DNA of 23,974 nt, from assembly GCA_047971485.1 (NCBI GenBank), contig JBKDZR010000032.1:1-23974 (forward strand). The letters are read 5' to 3'. The first letter of the stretch is position 1. Each line of letters opens with the position of its first letter. Position numbers and translations under genes: made by a program. Shown piece after piece: positions 1-8,560 of the stretch. The stretch comes from JBKDZR01 sp047971485. Its GTDB lineage: Bacteria; Pseudomonadota; Alphaproteobacteria; Rhodobacterales; Rhodobacteraceae. The notes under the pieces were generated by a model. It saw nothing but the letters and a program-made list of their open reading frames with translations. It had not been told where the DNA came from and did not search any database.

Positions 1-1530
1 TTCGGGCTGGCGTGCACCGCGCGCTATTATGAGGAACTGGGCTATCCGGGCCACGTCAACTGTTCGGACAACATCAACCGCGAAATGGCCGCCTTCGGGG
101 TGCGCCCACGCGGGGGATGGCCGGCGATCAACTTCTTCTTCAACACCATGCTGGACGATACCAACGCGATCAGCATGGATGATCCCTATTCGCGTCCGGG
201 TGATTACGTGCTGCTGCGCGCCCTGAGCGATCTGGTCTGTATCTCGACGGCGTGCCCCTGCGATGTGGATCCGGCCAATGGCTGGAACCCAACCGATATC
301 CAGGTGCGCACCTATGATCAGGCCGAAGAATTCAGCCGCTCGATCGGCTGGCGCAAAACCCCGGAGGCGGATTTGGAAGAAACGAAGAAAACCGGTTTTC
401 ACGATTGCTTTGCCCGTCACACGCGGGATTTCGTCGAGTATGCCGGCTATTGGCTGCCCAACCAGATGACCAGGCATGGTGCGATCGCCGAATACTGGGC
501 GGCGCGCGAAAAGGCTGTGGTGATGGATCTCAGCCCGCTGCGCAAGTACGAGGTGACCGGCCCCGATGCCGAGGATCTGATGCAGCTGTGCGTCACCCGT
601 GACATCAAGAAACTGTCGGTGGGCGGCATCGTCTATACCGCGATGTGCTATGATCACGGCGGCATGATTGATGATGGCACCGTCTTCCGCCTGGGGGCCG
701 AGAATTTTCGCTGGATCGGTGGCAATGACCAGTCCGGCCTGTGGCTGCGCAAACAGGCCATGGAGCGGGGGATGAACGCCTGGGTGCGGGCCTCGACCGA
801 CCATCATTGCAACATCGCCGTGCAGGGGCCGCTCAGCCGCGAAATCCTGAAACAGGTGATCTGGACCCCGCCGCAGCAGGCCACGGTTGAGGAGTTGGAC
901 TGGTTCCGCCTGACCATCGGCCGGATCGGCGATTTCCACGGACCGGCGGTGGTGGTCAGTCGCACCGGCTATTCCGGCGAGCTGGGCTATGAGGTGTTCT
1001 GCCACCCCAAGGATGCTGAGGCCGTGTTCGATGCCGTCTGGAAGGTGGGGGAACCCATGGGCATGCTGCCTCTGGGGCTGGCTGCGCTGGATATGCTGCG
1101 CATTGAGGCGGGGCTGATCTTCGCGGGATCCGAGTTCGATGACCAGACCGATCCGATGGAGGCTGGCATCGGTTTTACCGTGCCGCTGAAGGGCAAGAAG
1201 GATGATTTCATCGGCCGGGCTGCGCTGGAGCGGCGCAAGGCCAACCCGCAGAAAAAGCTGGTCGGGCTGGACCTGGACGGCGGCGTCGTGCCCACCCCGG
1301 GCGATTGCGTGCATGTTGGCAAGCCGCAGGTGGGGGTGATCACCTCGGCGATGAAATCCCCGGTTCTGGGCAAGGTGATCGCTCTGGCCCGGATGGATCT
1401 TGCCCACAGCGAGATGGGCGCGCGGGTTGAGGTTGGCCGTCTGGATGGCGATCAAAAGCGCCTGCCGGCGACCATCGTGCCCTTCCCTCATTTCGATCCG
1501 AAAAAAGACCGCGTGAAGGGGCATTACTGA
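1..1530 (+). CDS. tdm: Trimethylamine N-oxide demethylase-like protein (DUF1989-GcvT fusion), 5' partial
   Basis: The frame is open from base 1 and ends at TGA 1528-1530, giving 509 C-terminal residues of a longer protein. Residues about 1-100 are the end of a DUF1989 domain, with a CSDN motif, an RPRGGWPAINFF block and an STACPCD cysteine cluster that fits metal binding. Residues about 135-505 are a GcvT-type, tetrahydrofolate-binding aminomethyltransferase domain, with RTGYSGELGYEVF and GLAALDMLRIEAG motifs. This domain order is known from Tdm, which converts TMAO to dimethylamine and formaldehyde, the latter being captured by tetrahydrofolate. The start and most of the DUF1989 domain lie left of the window. 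The downstream symporter supports a methylated-amine context. Other DUF1989-GcvT fusions of unknown substrate could look the same, so the domain architecture is certain but the substrate is inferred. Confidence 0.78.
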   Translation, partial: FGLACTARYYEELGYPGHVNCSDNINREMAAFGVRPRGGWPAINFFFNTMLDDTNAISMDDPYSRPGDYVLLRALSDLVCISTACPCDVDPANGWNPTDIQVRTYDQAEEFSRSIGWRKTPEADLEETKKTGFHDCFARHTRDFVEYAGYWLPNQMTRHGAIAEYWAAREKAVVMDLSPLRKYEVTGPDAEDLMQLCVTRDIKKLSVGGIVYTAMCYDHGGMIDDGTVFRLGAENFRWIGGNDQSGLWLRKQAMERGMNAWVRASTDHHCNIAVQGPLSREILKQVIWTPPQQATVEELDWFRLTIGRIGDFHGPAVVVSRTGYSGELGYEVFCHPKDAEAVFDAVWKVGEPMGMLPLGLAALDMLRIEAGLIFAGSEFDDQTDPMEAGIGFTVPLKGKKDDFIGRAALERRKANPQKKLVGLDLDGGVVPTPGDCVHVGKPQVGVITSAMKSPVLGKVIALARMDLAHSEMGARVEVGRLDGDQKRLPATIVPFPHFDPKKDRVKGHY

Positions 1531-1609
1531 GCCCCTGTCACGGTTTGGGTTAGGCAGGGGGAATCGCCGGCGGGCCGCTTGCCCCATATTTTTACAGGCT
1601 TGAGCGGCA

Positions 1610-1651
1610 GGCCCTGGCCCATGAGCCGTGGTGGTCATCGGGGCCAGGGCC
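1610..1651 (+). terminator. Long hairpin, possible terminator after the demethylase gene
   Basis: Arms GGCCCTGGCCC at 1610-1620 and GGGCCAGGGCC at 1641-1651 are perfectly complementary over 11 bases. Within the 20-base loop, ATGA (1621-1624) and TCAT (1635-1638) can extend the stem. There is no T tract after it, so it is not a classical intrinsic terminator. It may stabilise the 3' end of the upstream message. Confidence 0.4.
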
Positions 1652-1816
1652 AATCAGAACAAGGGGTTCGCGGATGCCGCGTAGCCCTTTCCGATCTCTT
1701 CAGACTGCAACATTACTGGTCAAGGGTGAATTGCCCCAACGTCATGTTTATTTCACAATGAGACTAATAAAAGAGGTCTTGCTGTGCGCATGCAGGCGGT
1801 GACCTGCTGGTCCTGA

Positions 1817-1986
1817 TTAAAATGTCGCACGTGCAGACCCCATGGATCACAGTGGGGAGGTCGAGATTACGGCTTGGATAGGCCGTATGCCTGTCTGGTG
1901 CGACCAGACATTTAACAGTGAAAGGAACCCGGGTGGCGCGTCCGCGCTGCGCAGAGGTTCCAGATAGCACCAACGAGGGAGAAAAG
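1817..1986 (+). promoter_or_regulatory. Structured 5' leader of the symporter gene
   Basis: A -10-like TAAAAT at 1817-1822 would start transcription near 1829. The leader then has four stem-loops in a row: CCCCA/TGGGG (1838-1842, 1853-1857), TACGGC/GCCGTA (1868-1873, 1882-1887), TGTCTGGT/ACCAGACA with a 3-base loop (1892-1899, 1903-1910), and GGAACC/GGTTCC (1924-1929, 1956-1961) enclosing a GCGCG/CGCGC pair. The ribosome-binding site GAGGGAG follows at 1975-1981. I do not recognise a known riboswitch consensus. The promoter call is weak because no good -35 is visible. Confidence 0.45.
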
Positions 1987-3621
1987 ATGACCGACCAGGT
2001 GTTCTTTCAATTTTCGACGACAACCGTCGTCATCCTGCTTGTCTTATTTTACGGCCTGACATTCTACATGTCGACGTATGTCAACGAGAAGAACGAAAAC
2101 GTTGACGGCTACATGGTGTCCAACGGGGCGGTCGGCTTTGGCGTCTCTGCGGCAAGTATGACGGCCACCTGGATCTGGGCGGCCTCTTTCTATGCCGCCG
2201 CGATTTCCGGCTACAATTACGGCGTGTCCGGCCCGGTGCATTACGGGTTCTGGGGCGCGTTGATGATCCTGTTCATCTATCCCTTCGGTCTGCGGTTCCG
2301 CAAACTGGCCCCCAATGCCCACACACTGGGTGAAATCATGCACGCGCGCCATGGATCGGGCAGCCAGCTGATCCTGGCAGGTTCGAACCTGGTGGGCAGT
2401 GTGATCAGCCTGATGGTGAATTTCACCGCCGCCGGAGCGCTTGTGTCGGTGTTGTCGCCACTGTCGTTTCAAGCGGGTGTACTGATCGCCGGTATCGGGG
2501 TTCTGTCCTATACGCTGTGGTCAGGCTTTCGCGCCTCGATCCTGACGGATTTTGCCCAAGTGGTGGCGATGATGTCGATCGCCGTGATCATCATTCCCTG
2601 GGTTTATTTCAGTGCCGGCGGCAGTGAGGTGCTGAGCACCGGTTTTGAACGGATCACTGAACAGCAGGCGGATTTCTTCTCGACCACCGCCATCCTGGAA
2701 CAGGGCGCACCGTTCTTTGTCGCGGTTCTGGCCTATGCTATCGGGAACCAGACCATCGCGCAGCGTCTGTTCGCCGTGCGTCAGGACCTGATCAAGCCGA
2801 CCTTCCTGACAGCAACGCTGGGCTATGGGTCGATCGTGATCGGTTTGGGGATGCTGGGTCTGATGGCCCTGCTGCTGGGCGTGATGCCCCATGGTGGCGA
2901 TGCCAACAACATCATCCCGCAAATGGCCTCGGGCTATCTGCCGCCATTCATGATTGCGCTGTTCTTCATCCTGGTGATCGGCTCGCTGTCCTCGACGGCG
3001 GATTCCGATCTATCGGCGCTGTCTTCGATCATGATGGCGGATGTCTATGGCCGCAATATTGCCAAGGGCAGCCCGGATCCGCGCAAGATGCTGCTCCTGG
3101 GCCGCTTGACGATGATCGTAGCAACGGTTCTGGGGCTGATCCTGGCCAGCTTTTCGCTGAACATCCTGGTGATGCTGGTCTTCGTCGGTGCGCTTTGGGG
3201 GGCAATCGTCTTTCCTGTGATCGCCAGTTGCTACTGGGATCGGGTGACCAATGCCGCCTTCGTCTGGGCTGTTGTCGGCGGGGTCGGCCTGTTCACCGTG
3301 GTCCGGTTCGAGCTTCTGCCACTAAGTGGCGTTTTCGGGATCTTCTTTGAACTGGTCGCTGCGATCGGGGGCGGGACCGTGCTCGGGCTGATGGCCTTTG
3401 GGTTCTTCGGGCGTGTTGTCGGATTGGCCGTCGGGGTGATTGGGGCTGTGATCTGCATGTATTATTTCGCCGGCTTCATGCGGGATTATACGGTGCTGAT
3501 GGCTTCGCTGATCGCTTATGGCGCCAGCACGGTGATCTGTGTCGGCCTGAGCCTGACGAAATCGGAGAAGTTCGATTTCGACCTGATCCAGCAGCGCGTC
3601 ACCAGCTTCGATGAGAAATGA
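1987..3621 (+). CDS. Sodium:solute symporter (SSS family)
   Basis: This 544-residue, very hydrophobic protein has about 13 predicted membrane segments and the usual length of the family. SSS hallmarks are visible: SGFRASILTDFAQ at about 179-191, GNQTIAQRLFAVR at about 253-265, and SSTADSDLSALSSIMMADVY at about 335-354. The family couples uptake of small organic solutes to sodium. The ATG at 1987 is preferred over an upstream in-frame GTG at 1918 because GAGGGAG sits 5 bases before it and the upstream stretch forms a hairpin with no hydrophobic character. It lies downstream of the Tdm-like gene behind a structured leader, and is followed after 42 bases by a tiny membrane protein. The substrate is not evident from sequence; a methylated amine or a related osmolyte is an inference from context. 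Confidence 0.9.
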   Translation: MTDQVFFQFSTTTVVILLVLFYGLTFYMSTYVNEKNENVDGYMVSNGAVGFGVSAASMTATWIWAASFYAAAISGYNYGVSGPVHYGFWGALMILFIYPFGLRFRKLAPNAHTLGEIMHARHGSGSQLILAGSNLVGSVISLMVNFTAAGALVSVLSPLSFQAGVLIAGIGVLSYTLWSGFRASILTDFAQVVAMMSIAVIIIPWVYFSAGGSEVLSTGFERITEQQADFFSTTAILEQGAPFFVAVLAYAIGNQTIAQRLFAVRQDLIKPTFLTATLGYGSIVIGLGMLGLMALLLGVMPHGGDANNIIPQMASGYLPPFMIALFFILVIGSLSSTADSDLSALSSIMMADVYGRNIAKGSPDPRKMLLLGRLTMIVATVLGLILASFSLNILVMLVFVGALWGAIVFPVIASCYWDRVTNAAFVWAVVGGVGLFTVVRFELLPLSGVFGIFFELVAAIGGGTVLGLMAFGFFGRVVGLAVGVIGAVICMYYFAGFMRDYTVLMASLIAYGASTVICVGLSLTKSEKFDFDLIQQRVTSFDEK

Positions 3622-3663
3622 TCCCCAAAGTGGGTAAACCAATATCTTGAAAGGAAAAGAAAA

Positions 3664-3783
3664 ATGCTGGGAGCCTATATTCTGGTCTGGCCGGTGATTG
3701 CGGCCGTGGTGCTTGTCGTCATCGTCAAAAGCTTTGTTGGCGAACTGCGCGAGGCGCGCAAGGACGGCAAGAAAATCGTCTGA
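3664..3783 (+). CDS. Putative transporter small subunit, 39 residues
   Basis: An ATG at 3664, preceded by GAAAGGA a few bases upstream, opens a 39-residue frame ending at TGA 3781-3783. The peptide has one hydrophobic segment (residues about 3-23, LGAYILVWPVIAAVVLVVIV) followed by a charged tail ending ELREARKDGKKIV. Short proteins of this pattern are commonly found directly after SSS symporters and are annotated as transporter small subunits. The good ribosome-binding site, the 42-base gap from the symporter and the terminator 11 bases after the stop all support a genuine gene. A role in stabilising or tuning the symporter is inferred and has not been shown here. Confidence 0.75.
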   Translation: MLGAYILVWPVIAAVVLVVIVKSFVGELREARKDGKKIV

Positions 3784-3794
3784 AGAAACCTGGC

Positions 3795-3822
3795 GTGGCG
3801 CACCGTTTCGGTGCGCCACTTT
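3795..3822 (+). terminator. Intrinsic terminator of the symporter operon
   Basis: A perfect 11-base stem has its arms at 3795-3805 (GTGGCGCACCG) and 3809-3819, with a TTT loop. It is followed by a short TTT run and lies 11 bases past the small-subunit stop codon. The T run is short, so some read-through into the hemoglobin gene is possible. Confidence 0.75.
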
Positions 3823-3886
3823 GCCGACTGGTCAGAAGGTGCACTTTGCGCAACTCTGCACCGGATCGGCGGATTGGGAGGACAAG

Positions 3887-4327
3887 ATGAAAAAGACAAT
3901 GCTGGAGGAAATCGGGGGAGAAGACAGGCTGCGCAAGCTGGTGAACGATTTCTATGACCTGGTGGAAACCTTGCCCGAGGGAGAAAATATCAAGAAATTG
4001 CACGCCCGGGGTCATGGACTAGATCACGTTCGCGAAGAGCAGTTCAACTTTTTGTCCGGTTTTTTGGGCGGACGGCGGTATTACGAAGAGAAATTCGGGC
4101 ACATGAATGTCAAGCTGATGCATGAACATGTCCCGATTTCACAACAGGATGCCGAGGATTGGCTGACCTGTATGGATAAGGCCCTGGCGCAGAACGGGAT
4201 GACCGGGCCGGCTGTGAACAAGCTACGCGCTGCCTTTCGCCGTGTGGCGTTGCTTTTGGTAAACGATTTGGCGGAATGGGGTATGCCGTCAGCGGCCCCC
4301 GGGCAGAGACCAGCCGCGCGGACATGA
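3887..4327 (+). CDS. Group II truncated hemoglobin
   Basis: This 146-residue protein is slightly longer than the usual 120-135 of the family. It begins IGGEDRLRKLVNDFYDLVE, which is the B helix with FY at 22-23. It continues with FLSGFLGGRRYYEEKFGH, then the proximal heme-ligand region LMHEHVPIS (His81) and DWLTCMDKAL with the group II tryptophan at residue 92. Such proteins bind oxygen or NO and act in the cytoplasm in oxygen supply or nitrosative defence. The ATG at 3887 is chosen because GGGAGG (3876-3881) sits 5 bases upstream; the in-frame extension back to 3698 overlaps the small-subunit gene and the terminator. The last 20 or so residues are a low-complexity tail. It converges on the TPR gene and marks the end of the catabolic block. 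Confidence 0.88.
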   Translation: MKKTMLEEIGGEDRLRKLVNDFYDLVETLPEGENIKKLHARGHGLDHVREEQFNFLSGFLGGRRYYEEKFGHMNVKLMHEHVPISQQDAEDWLTCMDKALAQNGMTGPAVNKLRAAFRRVALLLVNDLAEWGMPSAAPGQRPAART

Positions 4328-4428
4328 AGGGCAGGGGGATGGCCTAACCTTTCAAGATTTAATTATAGCTGTTTATTTTAATGGCTCTATCTGCAAAGAA
4401 GGAGCGCTCTGTTTTGGCATGGCATGCT

Positions 4429-6858
4429 TTATGGCGTGGATAAAACTGCGGCGTCTCGTTCTTTCAGAAGGGCCTCGACCCTTTGTCCAAGCGGTCCGTT
4501 GGCATATGGCGTTCCCTTGGCCAGTTCCGCTGCGCGGATAAGATGTTCAGGGGCATTGGTGTCCGTAATGCTGTTCAAAAACAAGGCATAGCGTAACTGG
4601 GCGGTCGGATCGGTGGGCAATTGTTCTGCTGCTGACTGAAGATAGGACCGCGCCCCTGTGGCATCCCCGGTGCGAAACAGGGCCCAGCCATAGGTTCCGA
4701 CCTCGGACGGGGTTGCGGATTTTTCGAACGGGCCAGCGACTGCCAGAGCGCGGGTATGACTGTCCCTATCGTCGCGATAATCGAGCAGCATGGTGGTGAG
4801 GGCTTGGGTGATCGTGCGATCCCATGGGGCCTGTTTGTGGGCGGCATCATAATGTCCGATGGCTGTCTCGGGGTCGCCACGCATTTCCGCCGCTGCCCCG
4901 GCCAGGGTCAGTAGTTGGGGATCGTCGGGCGCCCGTTCGAGAGCAGTCCCAAGGGTGGTGGTCGCGTCATCAATCTGACCACGTGACAGGCGTAGACGGA
5001 CCAGCGCGGCGGCATGTTCCGGGGTTGCGGGCCATTGCACGATCACGGTTGTCAGGGTGGCGTCGACAGCGTCCAGATCGTTCATATCCAGCTGTGCATC
5101 GGCGGCCAGCAACCAAGGTTCGGGCCAGTCCGGGTTGGTCGCCCCTGCGGTCTTGGCCAGCGCCAGGGCATCGTCGGATCGTCCAAGCCGTAAATAGCCA
5201 GCCCCCAGCGCCCGCAGGTTGTGCGGGCTGGGTTCTGCCTGCCAGCTTTGCTCCAGCAGTGAAAGTGCAGCGTCGGTTTGGCCCCGTTGGGCCAGAACGG
5301 CGGCCCGGATTTCAGCCGCACGATCCGTTTGCTCCGGTAGCTTCGCTAGGTATTGTGCCATCCTGTCGGCTATCGGAAGATCACCGGCCTCAAGGGCGAT
5401 ACGTGCGCGCAACGCGATCAACCGGGGATCATCATCGGTTTTGCGCAGTGCGCGATCCAGTGCATCGGCGGCGGCTGTGGGATTGTGGAGGCTCGTCAAC
5501 AGGTGGGCCAGCGCCAGGGCCTGATCGGGTGCGTCGCCAGACAGGCTGCTGGCCTTGGACAAACGATCAAGGGCAAGGGCGGTTGATCCTTCCAGGTAAT
5601 GTGCGGTGGCCAGCCTGGTGATGATTTCCAGGGATTCGGGGTCCGTACTGAGCGCGGAACGCAGATCGATGATCGCAAGGCGCGTCTCGCCTTCGGCAAG
5701 ATAGGTATCTGCGCGCAGCATTGAAGCGGGCAGGTTGCCGGGATCCTCGGACAGGATCTGGTTTGTGATCTCCTTGCGGGCGATGGCATCGTCCAGCGGG
5801 TCCAGCAGGCGGGCCAGCAACAGCCGAGCGGCGGTTTTGCTTGGTGTGTCGGGCGCGGCGGTGATGGCGGCGCTCAATCGCTCAATGGCCTGGGTTTCGT
5901 CACCTATGGCGAATTCCAACGCGGCGATTTCCCGGGCAAAGAGATGCGGAGTTTCGGCCGTTTTCGCCAGGTCTTGCAAGGTTTCTTTTGCGCCCGAGGC
6001 TCCGGTTACGGCGATCAGGCTATCGACAATATCGGCCATCAGGCGCGCATTATTGGCGTTAGGCATGATCAACTGTCGAAGGGTGGCCGTGGCCTGGACC
6101 GTATCCGGCGGATCCTGTTGCAGGTACCAGTCGACCAGGGCAAAGGCAAAACGTGGCTGGTTGGAAAAACGATGGGTCAGCCTTTCCAATTCTACCCCGA
6201 TGTCATGTTCATTGCCCAGATCGCGCAGGAGGGCGAGGCGTAGAATAGCCAGGGACAGGTCCTCAGCCCCCGCTTGGTGTGCATCCTCGAGAATCTTGAG
6301 AGCATCTCGTGTCCTGCCGTCTTGCAAGGCGATGGCGGAAAGCGTTGCATATGGGCCCGGCAGGTCCGGTGCAGCGTTGATGGCTTGGCGGGCTTGGGTT
6401 GCGGCGTCCTGCACATTACCATCTGAAAGCGCCAATGCCGATCCGAGGGCCAGGACACGCGGAGTGTCATGCAGCTCTGTCATCGCTTTGTCCAATTCGA
6501 TGCGGGCGCGGTCCTGTAAGCCACCAATATAAAGCAGTTCGGCATATTCGAGATGGGCCGGTGCGTAATTTGGCGCGATCTCAAGAAGTTCGATCAGTTT
6601 TGCGGCGGCAGCTTCAAATTCGCTGCGTTGGCGCAACAACAGAGCCTGGGCAAAACGCGGTTCAATGAAGCGGGCATCCAGCCGTGCGGCATCGCGAAAT
6701 TGCAGGGCGGCCTTGTCCAGATCGCCGGCAGCCTGACGTTGCAAGCCATCTTCGTAAAGGTCCCGGGCGCGCCGATCGGCAGGTTCCATGGCGTTCCAGC
6801 CAATTACGGCGGCGCCGGCGACGATGATGAAAAGAATGGAAATGAAGAAAAGTCTCAC
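4429..6858 (-). CDS. Large TPR-repeat protein of the exosortase/exopolysaccharide locus
   Basis: This is an 809-residue protein with an N-terminal membrane anchor or signal segment (residues about 3-21, FFISILFIIVAGAAVIG). Tandem tetratricopeptide repeats fill the rest, for example DLYEDGLQRQAAGDLDKAA and LRALGAGYLRLGRSDDALAL. The start is GTG at 6858, with GGAGG just before it on the minus strand; an upstream TTG at 6879 lacks such a site. It follows the exosortase stop by 60 bases, so both are probably co-transcribed. Large anchored TPR proteins often accompany exosortase systems (PrsT-like) and polysaccharide export machines, where they act as periplasmic scaffolds. That role is inferred; no catalytic domain is seen. 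An outer-membrane BcsC/PelB-type function is less likely because no C-terminal beta-barrel is apparent. Confidence 0.85.
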   Translation of the reverse strand: MRLFFISILFIIVAGAAVIGWNAMEPADRRARDLYEDGLQRQAAGDLDKAALQFRDAARLDARFIEPRFAQALLLRQRSEFEAAAAKLIELLEIAPNYAPAHLEYAELLYIGGLQDRARIELDKAMTELHDTPRVLALGSALALSDGNVQDAATQARQAINAAPDLPGPYATLSAIALQDGRTRDALKILEDAHQAGAEDLSLAILRLALLRDLGNEHDIGVELERLTHRFSNQPRFAFALVDWYLQQDPPDTVQATATLRQLIMPNANNARLMADIVDSLIAVTGASGAKETLQDLAKTAETPHLFAREIAALEFAIGDETQAIERLSAAITAAPDTPSKTAARLLLARLLDPLDDAIARKEITNQILSEDPGNLPASMLRADTYLAEGETRLAIIDLRSALSTDPESLEIITRLATAHYLEGSTALALDRLSKASSLSGDAPDQALALAHLLTSLHNPTAAADALDRALRKTDDDPRLIALRARIALEAGDLPIADRMAQYLAKLPEQTDRAAEIRAAVLAQRGQTDAALSLLEQSWQAEPSPHNLRALGAGYLRLGRSDDALALAKTAGATNPDWPEPWLLAADAQLDMNDLDAVDATLTTVIVQWPATPEHAAALVRLRLSRGQIDDATTTLGTALERAPDDPQLLTLAGAAAEMRGDPETAIGHYDAAHKQAPWDRTITQALTTMLLDYRDDRDSHTRALAVAGPFEKSATPSEVGTYGWALFRTGDATGARSYLQSAAEQLPTDPTAQLRYALFLNSITDTNAPEHLIRAAELAKGTPYANGPLGQRVEALLKERDAAVLSTP

Positions 6859-6918
6859 GCGTCCTCCGATGCGGCGCAAAATTGGGGCCGGCCAAATGAT
6901 CGGGTTTGTTTCATGGGA

Positions 6919-8505
6919 TCAGCTGGGGGTTTCAGGCACGAATCGTCCCAGATGGTGCATGATTGGGGTCAGCATGTCGTTAAGCCGTGTCTCGGCCTCG
7001 GCCTCTTGCCCGACTGCGGCAATCGGTGTGACGAGACGCACCAAGGCACCGTCAGTTCGGCCCAGACGCAGCCCATCCCATACCAGCCAGAGCTTTGCCC
7101 GCCAGTCGATGGCACTGCGGCGCCCATGCTGTTCGAACCAGTAATACACCATACGTCGGGTTGTGCCGTTCTGAATGATCGCACGGGTAACCGGAAAGGT
7201 CAGGCCTGCTGCTTCGGCCCGGGTGACGCCGATTTCCGCGACTTCCCATCCGCCGCCGGGCAGGCAGATCTTTGGGGAATGAATACCGCCTTTGGATTGA
7301 TCAGCGTAATAGGCGACGAAGAATTCAACGGCATCCTGCCCCCGGGTGTAGGTGGCGAGAAGATAGTCATCGGCACCCAAGGCATGTGCTTCGTCCGGTT
7401 GCAACCGGTCCCAGCCGGTCGCTTGCCAAGCCGACAGTGTTGGGGGGAACAAGGCCAGGGGATCGCGCTGAATTTTGGGCGGCGTGCGGTCAAGTGACAG
7501 GGTTGAGGCCAGGGCCGCAGCTAAGGTTATCCCCGCACCGACCCATAGTACTGGCCCGGCGGTGCAATGGCGCAGGCCCTGTATCGTTCTGCGGGCGGCC
7601 CCGAGATCAAGGTCAAGCGCGTCGCGCAGTCCCGCGTTGCGGTTTTCGAGGGTGATCAGGAACGCGACCATGCCGACAAGGATGATCAGACATGCCAGAA
7701 AGATCACCCACCCTTCGAGAAGATGAGAGGCCCCGATGGCAAGTTCAGCCCCAAAACGGTCGGTCAGGACAGCAACAATGGCGATCCGCAGCGTGTTCAT
7801 CAGGATGGCGATGGGGGCCGCAGCCAGTAAAATCACCATTTTGTGCCAGCCAGGTCCCCGGTAAATCACGGCGATCACATAGGAAAAGCTGAGAATGGGG
7901 AAGAGATAGCGCAGCCCGGAACATGCTTCGGCGACATGCAGGCGATAGCTGCCGAGATCGATCACGTTCCCTTCTAAAATCACAGGAATTCCAAGGGCCT
8001 GGACAATGGCGACCCCAAGGAAAGAAGACGCGAACTGAAGCTTTGTCGAGACCCAGTAATGCAACAGGCCGGGCAAAGGCAGCATGAAGAGAAGATGCAG
8101 AACCGATGGCCAGAACTGACGGCCGAGCGTCCAGCCCATGGCTAGCAGAACCGCGCCCCCGATCCACAGAATCAGGGCATAGGCGACCAGTTCATCCATC
8201 CGGGACAACATGCCGAAGGCGCCGGCAGCAAGGGCGATGAGTATCAGCAGAAGCCCGGGCCAGGCCGCACCTTTCGGCCTATGCCGTGTCGTGGGGTCAA
8301 GCTCATCATACTGGCGCAAAAAGAGCAGGGCTGAAATTACGGGGATCAGAGGTCCATGGCTGTATTCCGGGGTTTGCCAGGCCATGCCCAAAGCCACCAG
8401 ACCGTACCGATAGTAGAGCCCGGCGCCTATGCTGGCGACAAACAGCCAAACCCAGCCGTTAGACAGCCGGGTTAAGCCTTTCGTATCAAGAGAATCTGCG
8501 AACAT
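6919..8505 (-). CDS. xrtD: Exosortase fused to EpsI domain (VPLPA-CTERM-specific type)
   Basis: This 528-residue protein has two parts. Residues about 1-285 form a multi-membrane-segment exosortase with the catalytic set Cys195 in AEACSGLRYLF, Arg240 in NTLRIAIVAV and His261 in ASHLLEGW. Residues about 340-515 are an EpsI domain, with HSPKICLPGGGW at 409-420. Exosortases cut C-terminal sorting signals at the inner membrane. Exosortase D, known for VPLPA-type signals, is typical of alphaproteobacteria. The gene directly follows one for a protein bearing such a signal (93-base gap) and precedes the TPR gene, all on the minus strand. The subtype is inferred from the neighbouring substrate and the fused architecture; the exosortase family assignment itself is clear. 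Confidence 0.9.
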   Translation of the reverse strand: MFADSLDTKGLTRLSNGWVWLFVASIGAGLYYRYGLVALGMAWQTPEYSHGPLIPVISALLFLRQYDELDPTTRHRPKGAAWPGLLLILIALAAGAFGMLSRMDELVAYALILWIGGAVLLAMGWTLGRQFWPSVLHLLFMLPLPGLLHYWVSTKLQFASSFLGVAIVQALGIPVILEGNVIDLGSYRLHVAEACSGLRYLFPILSFSYVIAVIYRGPGWHKMVILLAAAPIAILMNTLRIAIVAVLTDRFGAELAIGASHLLEGWVIFLACLIILVGMVAFLITLENRNAGLRDALDLDLGAARRTIQGLRHCTAGPVLWVGAGITLAAALASTLSLDRTPPKIQRDPLALFPPTLSAWQATGWDRLQPDEAHALGADDYLLATYTRGQDAVEFFVAYYADQSKGGIHSPKICLPGGGWEVAEIGVTRAEAAGLTFPVTRAIIQNGTTRRMVYYWFEQHGRRSAIDWRAKLWLVWDGLRLGRTDGALVRLVTPIAAVGQEAEAETRLNDMLTPIMHHLGRFVPETPS

Positions 8506-8560
8506 GGAGCCTGAACCAAATTTATGGCCTGATCATCGTGGCCAATGGTAAAGGTTCGGT

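Larger units (their letters stand above)
1531..1986. other. 456-base intergenic region with several stem-loops
   Basis: No credible gene lies between the demethylase and the symporter. The left half holds a long hairpin at 1610-1651. The right half, from about 1817, holds a possible -10 box (TAAAAT, 1817-1822), the palindrome GCACGTGC at 1827-1834, and four consecutive stem-loops up to 1961, followed by the symporter ribosome-binding site. A further GCAGG/CCTGC pair lies at 1792-1796 and 1803-1807. The density of paired arms close to the next start suggests a regulated leader rather than plain spacer. Confidence 0.6.

Noticed and set aside
1918..1986. Earlier GTG start for the symporter
   Set aside because: It lies inside a hairpin region, lacks a ribosome-binding site, and adds a charged stretch not expected before the first membrane segment; ATG 1987 has GAGGGAG.
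1770..1986. ykkC/guanidine-type or glycine riboswitch
   Set aside because: CTGGTCC at 1806-1812 recalls part of the ykkC consensus, but the conserved ACGG/GGGA core and flanking pairings are missing; the glycine aptamer motifs are also absent.
5735..6532. 265-residue plus-strand frame, and a similar one at 4824-5621
   Set aside because: Both are Ser/Arg/Ala-rich shadows opposite the TPR gene, with no start signal or domain.
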